DNA of 64,000 nucleotides from Pyricularia pennisetigena. Taxonomy: Eukaryota; Ascomycota; Sordariomycetes; Magnaporthales; Pyriculariaceae. Made by a program: the position numbers and the translations under genes. The notes under the pieces are model-generated. The model was given only the letters and a program-made list of their open reading frames with translations. It was not told the DNA's origin and searched no databases. The stretch spans positions 3,988,663 to 4,052,662 of the forward strand of contig NC_043744.1 of the NCBI RefSeq assembly GCF_004337985.1, in the 5' to 3' direction. The number at the start of each line of letters is the position of its first letter. Positions within the stretch are counted from its first letter, which is position 1. Shown piece by piece: positions 11,961 to 24,242 of this stretch.

Positions 11961-14900
11961 TGAAATTTTTATTTATTTTCCTTGTCAAAGTTTCTTTAGC
12001 TCGCCACCTTCGGCCCCGTCGGCTAGATGGAAATAATGTTGTAGTTCACAGCTCCTAAAGCCACCTCTCAGATCTCACAGATCCCTACCCAGAGATCCTC
12101 GACTCTATTGTGCTTGGCGCCGCCCTCTAAACTCACCCCTCTTCCAAGCTTGCCTTGCTGGGTGGATCGCTAATACATTCATCAGGTTGTAAAGGTTACC
12201 ATGCAATCTTCCTTGCTCACATAACGGTAGACCTCACCAGAGTTTACCTGGCGCCCAAAGACGGCCGTTGCCTAGAAATGTCATTGAGGGTAGTTTAGTT
12301 GGATTATGAATCTCAAGACAATACACCAGGCTTCTATCCATGGCCCGAATATCTGAACAATAGATCGTTGAAGATTGATGTCTGCCTTCATTTCGCATAT
12401 GATGCAAAATCGCTCATGAGGTTTGTATTTGTTTTGTAATTAGCTACATAGGTATGCAAGACTGACGGTCAACGCCTTTCCCCCCCTTGGTTGGTGGAAC
12501 CGGTCGAGCTGCTGGTGCGTGAATACACAAAACATTAGCCGAGCATTAGTCACAGCATGGAAACGCTGCTACTGCGCAATTCAGCTGATGAAAGCAGGAT
12601 CACAGCATCACATAATTCCGATAAACCGGATTTGTACTGTATCAGTCTTTGTTGGCGCGGCCTAGTTGGTCAGTTGCTCTCAGTCTTCTACAACACATCA
12701 GTCCTGCGATCGCAACATGGGCTTTGCTATCCGGTGCCAGCAGCGTTAAAAAAAAAAAAAAAAACGCGAAGCTAACGTCACTCCTGCAAGGCAATCCTCA
12801 AAAAAAGAAACAAGACCAGCTAGGTCTCCGCGGCACGGGAATGAATGGACTTAAAGGCCGTTCAACTTTTCTTTGGCGCCAAGTCACAAATACAAATCTT
12901 GACTTTCTTTGTTACATCATCCAGAAAATTATAGACCCGTTCTTGGGGTGGGCGGCTCAGGCACAGGTGGTCTTCCGCTGCAGCTAATTGTTCGGGCTGC
13001 ATCAGGAAAACCTACACCGAGTGTAGTTCGTCTAGCTATGATCTAGAAGCTTTGCGATTAATTAGCGCCGACCTTGTATCCAAAGCAAAATGATATATGC
13101 GATGACTTTTCGGACGGGTTAGAACAGGAGAGAAAAAAAGAAAAAAAAAGCGATGAGCACTTGAATTCTTCTTAACGCCACACAGAAAATTGCAGATGGG
13201 CCCTGTTTTCGGCTTTTCTTCAATGGTGAAGCTAAAGAAAAGTCCGGGGTAGGTGGGTTACATGTTACATGCTGCACTGCGACGGTTGGTAGCTCTGGGG
13301 GAGAAACCCAACGATGCGCACTGTGTAACGGGGGACCACGGGTGTGCTTCGTGTGACGGGGCCATATTGATTAGATACCCGATATTTGATTGGGTCTTTT
13401 AAGGTTTCTTGCAGAAGCCAATTGGGGGATTGGGGGCCACAGTCGTCGACACCCGAAAATGGAATGTTTTGATGGGTGAATGCGGGTATTCGGGGCGACA
13501 GGAGCTGATTATGACATGCATCATTCTATGGTAGGGTTGCAGGGAACCATGAATAAGCATCTATCTACGAAGTACCTAATTGGCTCTCTTGGACTCCATC
13601 TAGACCACTAGCGGGGTCCAATCAATCCACCCAAAGGGGGAACGGGGGTGGCTATGAGCCCTCGGTGTGTATATGCACACCCAGCTCAGGCCACCCAAAC
13701 AGAACAGAAGCGGCTCACGACAATGAAAAAAATGTATCACGTCAGTAGGCGTGTGAGCGAAATCGGTGGACAGCGCATCGCGTTGTTCGTAACCCGTCTC
13801 CCACTCGCCAAGGGCGTGGCTATAGGCAGATTTGAGGCTGATTGGCTGCCTCTGTGTACTGTACTTTTCTCTGCGAGCGAACAAGTGCAGGCGAACCATG
13901 GGTTCAACATTCGCCGCGGCATGGTTCGCCTGCACTACAAATCACTCCAGTTTACTCGGTGGGGTCTAGCAGCAGTAGCAGTATGTTTTGCTTGCATTTA
14001 CGTAGCAGAGACAGCAGCAACATGGATCCGAAAAAAGTTCAACCACAATCAAGGACAACCTTGGCGAAATCGCTTTTCCTGAAGCACTTCGTTGTTTAAT
14101 TTACATCCACTCTCTCTTGGTCGCAACACGGGTCGCACAGCCCGTTTAACTTTTCACCCTTATAACTAATTGTACCCTACTATCAAATTCCCTTAGCTCC
14201 CTCCCAAGACTCCTGCACTCACAACACCAGCAGCAATTTCTTGTTTGGCGGACACGGGTCACCACTAATACCGTCCCGAATAACGCTCCTGGCCTGTTGC
14301 CGTTGGCTATGACGTAGTAGGCACAATGGTGCGTTGTCAGAATTCTACGTCTTGGGAGCTTCTGGGTTCTCGAGGGGTTGGAGTGGCGATAAATAGAGGG
14401 ATTTCTTATGACAGCAGTCGAATCGCAGATAGCTGCAGACCTGGCACGCAGCTCCGTGGGCTCACGTGCAGCGTGATGGTGGGCACGGCGGTAATGAGCC
14501 CTGCGAGGAGGAGAGCTGCCGGAAAGATTGCGCTGGATCGCTGTCAGGTACCGCGGTGGCGGAAACAGTGAGCAAACAAAGACTCGGCTAGACACCCCGA
14601 GCATTCGATCCGAGACTACTCCTAAATCCTGTATTTGGGACCCGCGAGTTGATGCTAGAAATGCCGATATACAGTGAGCATCGTGGGCCAGCGATATACA
14701 AGCCAGCCAGTAGATATGCCAACTTGTATAAGCGTGCGTCTTGTAGCCTCGGAGCTCCATCATGAGCACGCCAACGGTAGTCGATGTCGTTTCCTTGTCA
14801 CAAACGTCGTCATCTATAGCAATTGCTTGAACAAGGCACCCTGGCGAGATTTGCACGCCAACTTTGCCAACACCTAAAGTAGCTAGATATTCGCAAATCG

Positions 14901-15092
14901 CAAACCGTCTTGTGGGCAGTAGTGTCTATAGGTCCGGCCTGGTTGCGTCGTCGCCCTACCGGGCGCAAATCTGCAAGGCTCCGGCTGTGGTGCTAGGACC
15001 GTCTAGTCTCGCCTAGAAGCTTTCCAAGAGCCAAAATTTACCATTAAGCTCAGGCTACCGGCGTGCCTGTGCACGTAGCCTTGTCAGGCTGA

Positions 15093-15332
15093 GCTGCGGT
15101 TGAGCGGACCCTTCTTAACCACAAGACCCGAGCAGTTCGACAACCGGATTGTTGTAGTAAAATTAAGCTCTTGTGGGCTCTTACAGACGGCGTGGCGTTC
15201 AGCCTAGCAAATACACTTTTAGAGGTCAACAGAAAACGGATAGCCAGTCTAGAGAAGCTCGTGAATGAGATCGTCGTAATAAAACTGCTTGACCACAGTG
15301 TGAAATTGCGTGTGCTCGTAATCTTAATCTAG
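15093..15332 (+). pseudogene. Stop-free coding-like remnant of unknown origin
   Basis: A frame of 79 sense codons runs between an in-frame TGA and TAG and has no ATG. Its conceptual product has a Leu/Val/Lys helical character (for example VNRKRIASLEKLVNEIVVIK) unlike the random frames around it. It could be an exon fragment or a decayed mobile-element piece. No family is recognised. Confidence 0.25.
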
Positions 15333-15960
15333 GGATTGTCTTGATCGTAAACGGCCATCGCAGTACGCCCTGTCATTTGGGAGTACAGATGATAACTGGC
15401 CCTGTAGTCCTCCATATCCCATCCTTCTTTTTGTTGTTCCCTCAGACCCAGTCCCATTCCCGAGGATCCCAATCGCCGAAACAAACAGAAAAATTTCAGG
15501 AAAAGAAAAACAATATCTGATGGTGGAAGTGTCTGTCAAGAAAGAAAGAAAAGAGAAGATGATGATTGATTGATAGTTGGGTGATTTGAAAATAGAACAG
15601 GCAAAGAGATTCTGTTTAACTTGCAGAAGGGGAATAAACAAACGTAAAGCGGAGAGTTAGGTTAACAGCAGTGCGATCTTGTTTGCTGGCAGCAAAAGAC
15701 TTTTGTTAAAAGTTGGGTCTGATACGTATTCATCGGAGTGTGTTCCCCGTTTCGTACGTTGTGTTCCAAGCGATATCCCAGATGGCAGTCGAGGTTGGGT
15801 GATTCGGCTGTTGAGGATTGTTGATGATTCCAAGTAAGAGCGTCAAGGGGACGAAACGACTCATATACTCAATGAAATAGCACCGATGACCACGGATCTA
15901 TCAATCTCAAAGTCCACCAAAGTGCATCCCAGGTTCGTAGCTACCGTCCGGGTCAAGGAG

Positions 15961-18900
15961 TCACGAGAGCGCAGCCAACTTCTGAAGCGCAGTGAGGACG
16001 CCTATATTCAAATCTGTTAGCCAAAACACCAACTGGCAGATGCCGTTTTCAAAGTCCAAAGGGCACCAATCACTTACCGCTGACACCTTGAGTCAAGGTG
16101 GCCCTCGCCTCTGTGTTGCGGTTACCAAGGCTGACGGTGACTACATCCTTCACGGTGCCGTCCTCGCCAAGCTGGTTGGCCCACTTGAAGACCTTTTCGT
16201 CCTCGCGGCCGTCACCCACGACCATCAGAAAGTCGGGGGAAAGATCACCGCTCCGCAGGTCGTCAAAGATCTTCTCTGCCGCAGTGCCCTTGGTCCAGTC
16301 GATAGGTTCGACAACGACGCATCCGTCGAGGGCAACGGCGTGGACCCGCTGTGCTTCACAGGCATCGTTGATGTGCGACGCGCAGTCGCTCGCCTGTCGC
16401 GCGGCGGCCTCGTAGTCCTCGGCGCTCTTGTAGTGGAAGACCAGGCTGCATCGGCGCTCTTCGACCTCGGCTCCAGGGGTTCGCTCGAGGAAGTATGTCA
16501 TAATACCCCTTACCGACTCCTTCCAATTCCTGATGTGTCCGGGATCCGCCATCTCGGTCCACGAGTCGGCGCCACACTTGCGGAGCAGGCAGCCATTCTC
16601 GGCGATCAAACCTAGGTTAGGGATGCGGGCACGGAAGAGGCGATCGAGCTCTTCGGGGCGGCGACCTGACATGACGTAGATAGTGTTTCGCTCGTCGAGG
16701 AGGAGGTCCGAGAGGACGTCAAGGGTGCGCTGAGGATTGCTGTCAGTGTACTGAACCGGATCACCTAGGCGCATACTTCTGTTTAGAGTGGTGGTATAGG
16801 GGCTGCTTGGGCGAATAGGAGACAAGACGTTGGACTCAACGTCTCGGATTGTAGTAGGGGGCTGGTGAGTAACGTTTGTGTGAGGACATGCGAGGGTGAG
16901 TGGGCCCAACCGAGGATGGACAATATGCTGCCGCCCTTCTGGCTGTCCCTGCTGCCCTGCCGACAAGGGGTTAGTAGAGGTGGCGTTCTGTACCTGTGGG
17001 CTGACGGGGATGATCTGATTGACGGGCCCCCAGCTGACCAACGTCCCTTCGTAATCGAGGATGAACAGCCTCTTGTTGCTCCGTTTGTACTGTGCCGAGA
17101 GGGACGAAATCGACAGCCGGGGCACCGACGTCTGGTCGCGGCGATGCTGCTCCTCGTGGACGCGGTCCAACCGAAGCATAAACTCGGTGAACCAGTGAGC
17201 ACCCGTGTGGTGACTAACCGCCTGGTACAACTTTGTCCACCTGCGCTCCTTCTCCTCGGCCGACATCTCCAGCGCCTTCTTGATGGCGTCTGCGCAGGCC
17301 CGATAGTCCCACGGGTTGACGCTCAACTCGTTGCCGCCAAAGAGACTCGATGTTCCAGTGAACTCGGACAGGATCAGCGACCCATGCTTCTTGTCATTGC
17401 TGTTCTTGCCATCCTGACAAGCCAGGAACTCGTGCGAGGTCAGGTTCATGCCCTCGCGTTGGCTGGTGATCATCAACGCGTCTGCGATGGTAAGCAGTGC
17501 CAGGTACTGAGCATATCCTATGTCTTGCTTCAGGTAAGTGACGGGCTGATATGTCAGGCTCGCCCATGACGAGTTGACACGCGTGACAATGTCAGAAACT
17601 GTCGCATCTAGCTCTGACTTCTCACTGGTGGATAACGCCACCTGAATCAGCATCGTCTTGCCGCGCCATTCGGGGTTCTGGTTCAGGAACAGCTCGTAGG
17701 ATAGAAGCTTCTGCCGGACGCCGCGCACATGGTCTAGCTTGTCACGCGCCACAATCAGATGCTTGCCTTCGTATTGTTTCCGCAGCTTGTTAACCCATTC
17801 CAGAACCTGTGGCTCCTTGCGATGCTCGCTCAGCGCAACGGGGTCAATGCCGATGGGCATGTTGATTACGTCCACAAAGCGGTCTTCCAGCTGCAGGCCA
17901 TCTGGCGTGGCCTCGGCTGAGAGGATGCGGCTGCAGGTTTGCAGGAAGTGACGAGTGTACTCGTGGATCTGGAAGCCCACGAGGTTGGCGCCAAGCATGC
18001 CCTCCAGCAGTTCCCTGCGTACCGCCAGACACCGGAAGACTTCCGAAGAGGGGAAAGCCACATGCAGGAAGAAGCCAATCTTGGCATCTGGCAGCTTCTT
18101 GCGGATCATGCCGGGCACCAGGAGCAAATGATAGTCATGGACCCAAATGACATCGCCTCGCTTCCAGTTCTTGACAATCTTGTCGGCCACAGCCTGGTTC
18201 ACGTTGACGTAGTACTTCCACGAGTGGTCCTCGTACGCCTTGCTCTTGGGGTTGTCGGGGATCTGGTAGTGGAACACTGGCCACAGGATCTGCTTGCAAA
18301 AGTGCGAGTAGTGGCCGTCAAAGTCTTTATCCGAGCACCACACAGTGAGGCAGTCGTGCTCCGTGGCAAGCCTATCCTCAATGTCCTGCTTCTGCTGCGT
18401 GCCGTCGAGCGCGTCCGTCGGCATGCCCAGGGTGCCAACATAAGTGTGATCACCGAGCTTGCCCTCCCTCGCAGCGGCCTCGGCGGCATTCCGCAGGCCA
18501 CCGTTGCCCTGGTCCGCGTTCACTATGGTGTAGTCGGCCTGCGCAAAGACCCGATCGTGGCTATCGCTTCGGGTCAGAGACAGCGGCTGCTTGACGCCCA
18601 TGCGACCCAGCTCGCGCGCTTTGATCGCTAGCGTCTTGTTGTGGTTGAGGAGCGATGACGGGGGCGGGGAGTTGGCCCGCGACATGGGTTGGTCGCGACG
18701 GGCGCCCCATGTCGGGGATCCGCGGTCCGCGGGGGCGCGCTGCTTCCCAGCATCGGTAGGCGCGGGGAATTGGGGCACAGCGAGGCCATCCTCGTTGCTA
18801 AAGATGTCTTCGGGAGCCGGACGTTCTTCGATCGGAGTCTCAGGGGGCGTGATGTCCTTGAAAAGGCTGGGCTGTTTCAAGTGCGATGGCGACTTCAGCC

Positions 18901-19173
18901 CGCCGGCCTGGATATCGCCTTTCGCCCGATCCTTGTCAAGCGCTGGCGGCGGTGCACTCTTCGACGGGGTGCCCGGAAGCCTGAAATGGACCGTCTTGGG
19001 CAAAAATCTGGGCAGTTAGACAGCAATTGTCAGTTCGCATATGCTTTTCTCGATATGCAGCTCTATGACTTCATGATGACGTCTGCAACACAGACACTGA
19101 GCGGCGAAATCTCAATGTTGCCCATTGGCTGCCGATTTGACTTGACGTACAGTGAAGCGATGAAGACTGTCAT
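15961..19173 (-). CDS. TPS3: Trehalose-6-phosphate synthase complex regulatory subunit, TPS3/TSL1-like
   Basis: Four exons (19173-19151, 19007-16994, 16729-16078, 16001-15961) encode 909 residues. The tiny first exon, MTVFIASL, splices in frame to FLPKTVHFRLPGTP, matching the conserved start of fungal TPS proteins. Residues ~20-145 are Pro/Ser-rich. About 150-640 form a GT20 TPS-like domain (WPVFHYQIPDNP, VIWVHDYHLLLVPG, FFLHVAFPSSEVFRCL). About 650-909 resemble a HAD trehalose-phosphatase domain, but key motifs are altered: DYEGT (659-663) instead of DxDxT, and GDGREDE (851-857) instead of GDDxxD. This combination points to the regulatory Tps3/Tsl1 class rather than catalytic Tps2. The family stabilises the cytosolic Tps1/Tps2 trehalose synthase complex and links it to stress signalling. 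Intron 2 is 264 nt, a multiple of three without stops. The C-terminal exon, VLTALQKLAALS, fits the family. Confidence 0.87.
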
Positions 19174-22100
19174 TTTGAATCTGTAAGTTTTTTATCGGAG
19201 GGCCTGGTCACTTCGAGTTCGTCCACACTCTCTTCCAACGCCGTGCCTTCGCACGGGTTCAAGTTGTTATAAAAGTCGAAAACTCGCTACCATCAGAAAA
19301 GTCGATTTGGCGTAGCGTCTTTTATTCTAGGAACGTAGTTGCACGTGAAATTGTATCGAGTTCCGTGTCGCGGCCAGATGATGAGCGGGGTTCGTTATGC
19401 TTGAATGTAGAGTCGAGACGACTTGTCTGGGTAAGGTGTCTCAATGCGGCGTTATCAGCTCGACCTTGTTTTTTTTTTCGCCCGTCAAGGTCCGGTGCAA
19501 GGTTTGAGGGGCGAGAGAAAACGAATCGGCGGCGCAGGAACGGGGGGAGTTAGCCTTTTTGACAATTTGAGGAGGAGGCTTTGCGGCTTGCAATGCCCAG
19601 CGAGTAAAAATCGGTATGTTCGTCAAGTTTCTTTTTATTTCCTAATGCGAGCGTGTAAGCTGAGTTTCAGACCTTGGCACTATAGGTGGCTTCAAGTGCA
19701 AAGAAGTAATCAGGATGGTAAAGAAAAAATGCGGGCGTTGAATACAGCAGTAAGTTGGTCCGCTGACAGGAAAACCAGCATAGACATAAAACTTGTAGCA
19801 AAACAAATACAGTACAGCTGGGGGAAAACAGTTAAAGATCAGAAAGTGGAATGGAACAACCATCCAGGATCAAATGCCCATAAACATGCCAGAATAACAC
19901 ACGGCCGCCTGAAGGGGAGAGAGAGAAAAAAATGTCTGACGTAACGAAGGACCTAGCTCGCTGCTAAATTTGCGGGACGACCGAGGGGTAAGACAAGGGG
20001 GATGGCTTCCATGCATGGTAGAAGCTACGAGCATCATCTACTTACCCGGCTTCTATCCGAGCTGGGAGCAGAAAGATTTGGTCAAAATTGGCTATTGGCG
20101 CGCCGGCATGAAGTGAAGAAGAGCAAGGAAACAAAGAGGGGAGGATTTGGTCCGGAATACAGCAGCGCAGTGCTTGGATGATCAATTGACAAGATAAAAG
20201 GTAGCCAGAAGTCAACAGCAGCCAAGTGCAAAAAGAATTGGGGACGGGACCAGGCAGGGGTCAAATAGCGGGCTTGGATGGTGGGATGAAAGTGGATGAC
20301 CTGCGTGGATGGAAGAAAAGGGAAAAAATATGGACATGGCTTCCCCGTTGTTTTATTTCCCATGTGGGATGGGCATTTCTCGGGTGTTCTGCAGTGGTCC
20401 ATATGTAATTAATTACAGAACATGTATGGGTGCAACAATACCACGTAGGATCCCTCCCCTCCATCAACAACCATTTGCTCTGTCAGATCACAGCCCAATC
20501 CAGACAGAGCCACACACACACACACACACACATAGAGCTGCTGAGACGGACGAGCATTCAGTGACAGGAAGGCGGCACAGATTCGGCTAATCAAAGACTG
20601 CCTGCTGCATGGTGAGCTAGCCGGCGTTGTGAAAGTCACTAGAACTAGTCTAGGTGGTGTACCCATATTGTACCACAGTTTGTCTGTCTAATCGTCACAG
20701 TCACTATGATGCAGTTGGCCTTGTTAAACTACGTATCGAATGGGGTCAACAAAAGCCCCTACCCATTATGCATGACAACTTATATACATACACTCAAGGT
20801 CTTTTATAATTACTATTTATTAAAGTAGTGTGCTTTCACGTATCCAAGTGGGGCGGTATACATCCGAGAGACAACTATGTACCTCACCAAAAAAAGCGAC
20901 AACGCACAAAAATATACGCGTGCTTGACAGAACAAGCTGAATTTACTTTCTCTTTCTGCATGCTCACGCTTCCGATCAATCATTGGCTGAGCTGACCTGG
21001 GATTCATGGGATCCGGGATTGGATACACGAAGAAAAGTAAGAAAAAGAGAAAAAAAAATAAAACAAAAAGGGAAAAAGGACAAAAAAGATCTTCCTCGGC
21101 ACCTCAAAGCCGCTTGGTATATCCATGTTTAGGCTTGGCTGGCAGCTTCTCAAGATAGGAAACTCATTATTTCCGTAGATCCGAAATGGTACCTTCCTTG
21201 GCGCAGGCCAGTTGACTGCGATTAGGACAAAAAACAGAAGAAAGAGAATAACTTTTTTTTTTCATGCACGGACCCAGCTTCACGATGACCCCGTTGGTGT
21301 TTTGGGCTGCGACCGTGTATTCACAGCAACCCACTAAATTGGCGTCTTTACTTTTGCACCCTGGACAAAAAGGAATGAATTATTGCAGCCCAACGATGCA
21401 TCGGGCACTTCTCACCCCGTTAAAAAGAGATTTGCTCTCTGTGGCCGGCTGCATTTCTGGAGTTTGAATCCTGTGACGTCTTGGGGCTACGGGATTAGAT
21501 TTTGCGTCAACCGGGCCAGTAAAATTGTGCAGCAACGCCTCGTGGTCCCTGTCGCTGACGACACCGACCACTTAAATGCCGAAGTCATATCGTCGTCAGT
21601 TAGCAGTATTTAGTACGTACCGTATTAGTTTTACCCCTCCAACTACCAGGCCGGCCTGCTTTGCGATTTAATACTGAGTAGCTTCTTCTTGTCCGTTCCT
21701 ACGAGTCTTTTGGCTTTTTTACTGGTCTACCAACAGGCCTGAAACAACCGTCTCCTACAGCCGTTACTTGGAAATTTCAGCTTACTTTGCCATGTCCACT
21801 TATTAGCTTTCGAAACAAACGCAATACATGCCTGCTCACAAACCCATGCTTCATCGTCACGCAACAAAACATCGTGGGGTTTCCAAAATCGGGAGCGCCA
21901 TTTTGCGCAGGCCTGCCCCTGCGGGTGATCACCATGAGAAACCCGAATTATCCCGATCTCGGACCAGGGCGATTGCCAAGACAAAGACAGGCTAAATGGG
22001 GTTTCCCAGCCTTGGGTCCCGGCGGCTGGTGACATTCGCGTCTAATGCCTCGATGATATCTGATGAGATACGCGCCGTAGAGAGTGATCTGAGGCATTTA

Positions 22101-24242
22101 TTTTCTTTGCCGTCTTGGTCGCGACAGGGAAGAGAAGTGCTGAATAGTGAGTGGTCAAGTCATATAGGCTCTTGATCCTTTCCTCCGAGATTATGTTTTC
22201 AATAACATTACTTACTTACCTTAGACTTTAGACCCCACTCACATCGAATCTATTATGGGCTAACAACGGCAGAGCGAAAGGTACTTTTTCCTGCTTTTTT
22301 TTTTTAATCCTGCTCCAATTTCAATCAAGTCAATTTCGGGTGGGCTGCAAGCCCAGGCTCGCATTCCTTGTTCACTGCAAACACTCTTTTTGCGCACAGG
22401 ACCACGTATCCTTGGAGAGGCTGGCCCGGGCCGTCGAACCTCGGCCAAGCGGGACCCATGGTTTGGTCTGTTGTGCTTCATTCAAATCAAGTCAAAGGTG
22501 TGCCAATGGAGGCATGAAAGTTGTCCACTTTTTGCCTGCCGAAACAGAAAGATGTTGGCTGCGTATCACCTGCATCAAGTGAGCGCCCAAGCTACCCTGT
22601 TTTGTGCACCTGCAGCTCCATTGCACCTCTGGGAGAGCTGCCGAACCTCCCTCCGTGTGTCTGGTGACTTGTTGATAGCCTGGCGGCTGTGCTTTTGCAT
22701 GCTTTGGACGTCCAGGAATAGAAGACCAAGACGACCAATAGCCCGCAAACGAGGCTGGCCGGATCGACAACCATTTTCTATCATGGCCGCGCACGCTGGT
22801 CCACGTCCTCGTTCTATTGTGGTACTGAATCAATCGATGGCAGGTACCAGGTAGGCTCAAATGCATATCATCCTGGCATGCATACCTTAACTTGCCAATG
22901 TACAGTACAATGCAACAGCCAGGCTTCGAACCCCGCGTTGCCATCGCTTGGGAATGGCCCCGCAGTTCCTCATCTGCAGAGACTCGCTCATAGCCCGCTC
23001 ATCAGACTCTTTAATATCACGTCTCCCCGGGCGAAACACCGACCGACGCGTTCCATACAGCGCCTGGCGGAGTGGTTGCCAAGAACCACGTGGCACTGGT
23101 CTTGAGGAGAAATTGTTCTTTTATTATTTTGTCTCTTACAGAAATGGCCCGGGCCAGACTGAGGGTCCGGATGGCTGGTTTGACGGACAACTATAATTAT
23201 CATGTTTGTTGCCATTTGGGTCCATCCCTGATATTAATTGGTTTATTGTGATGTGATGATTACGCGATTGGTGAGAGATTTTACGTTTTTCTTACTCGAT
23301 CAAGACTGCGGGAAAATGCATTCCAAAACACCCTTGACGGCTTACGACCTTTTGTCAATCGTCTGACCATGCAGGGTGCACCGTTCAAGTACCTAGACAC
23401 ATGTCAATCAAACATGTCAAAATCGAAGGAACCTGTCTTCCCTGCCGCCTTGCAGCATATCATACGCCGTGGATAACCGCAAAGTGCGTGGTCTACTATG
23501 GTATGGGATGTGACTTTGCAACCTTCCGATTCGTAAACTTGATTCGACGGACTACAGATAGGCATGTGCCAACGAAGTCTCCTATCATAAAGAAAGTACT
23601 ACGTATGCTGTGCATGCAAAAAAAAAAAAAAAAATATACAGTACTTCGCTCGTGTTGTTTTCGGCAGTCAATCCGCGGGGTAGCACATGCCAACAAATTA
23701 GTCCAAGCTGTTTCCAGGGTATCAGGAATGAAGATTAACAATCAGCCTTGCTACTAATGCGCCATGCAAGCTGAACTTCTCTCCATACAGCACACGGGAT
23801 CCCTCATGTAAACTTCAGCTTATGAGTCTTGCTCTTTATATATATTTATTTTCCGAAACATCCGAAGAGAAAAGATCAGTTTTATTCTAATTTACGGCGC
23901 ACCCATCGGGCTCATATTCTTCAGTTGGTTGAATATCAAGTCCTTGTAAAAAGGTAAAAAGAGGGTCCATATGGCGGGGAATGTGGAGCAGCGTAAAGTT
24001 GGGGTAGGCGGACAGAAAAATAAGCTGGCCAGAAAAAAGTTTGGCGGGATGAATTCCTTGTATGGGAGCTCTTGAGAGACAAAGGCACAATAATGCAGAG
24101 ATACTGCTCAAATCGTCAAGGAAAAAAAATTAACTGCTGTAACCTTTCGACTCGAATCCCTACCTAAACTGCCAGAGTAACAGAGTACGCAGGTTAGATT
24201 CGGTTTAAATTTTCAAACGTTCACCGGAACAGTCTCCTCACG
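19174..24242. other. 5-kb intergenic region, no gene recognised
   Basis: No frame here has family similarity or consistent splice structure. Opposing open frames at 22390-22944 look like chance. It contains a CA microsatellite (20511-20532), an A16 run at 23619-23634, and the promoters of the TPS3-like gene (left) and RSA4 (right). Confidence 0.5.
20511..20532. repeat. CA dinucleotide microsatellite
   Basis: Eleven uninterrupted CA units lie in non-coding DNA. Confidence 0.95.

Larger units (their letters stand above)
11259..15960. other. 4.7-kb intergenic region with microsatellites and one coding-like remnant
   Basis: No convincing gene was found. It holds an A/G/T-repeat cluster (11888-11960), A runs near 12749 and 13135-13149, and a stop-free frame at 15093-15329. 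The longest ATG frame (14146-14856, minus) has Cys/His/Arg-rich, irregular composition and no family signal. Confidence 0.5.

Noticed and set aside
13648..14082. 144-codon plus-strand frame
   Set aside because: No signal peptide, domain or splice logic; the region around it looks non-coding.
14146..14856. 236-codon frame on the minus strand
   Set aside because: Composition is irregular (rich in Arg, Cys, His, Ser) with no domain, splice or start-context support; treated as chance in a long non-coding region.
22390..22944. Opposing 150-codon frames on both strands
   Set aside because: Both products are Cys/Arg/Trp-rich without recognisable pattern; overlapping opposite frames suggest chance.
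22900..22945. GGTTCGAAGCC-like tRNA B-box on the minus strand
   Set aside because: The T-stem does not pair well and no A-box or acceptor stem was found at the right distance. Similar hits near 30857 and 52947 fail the same test.
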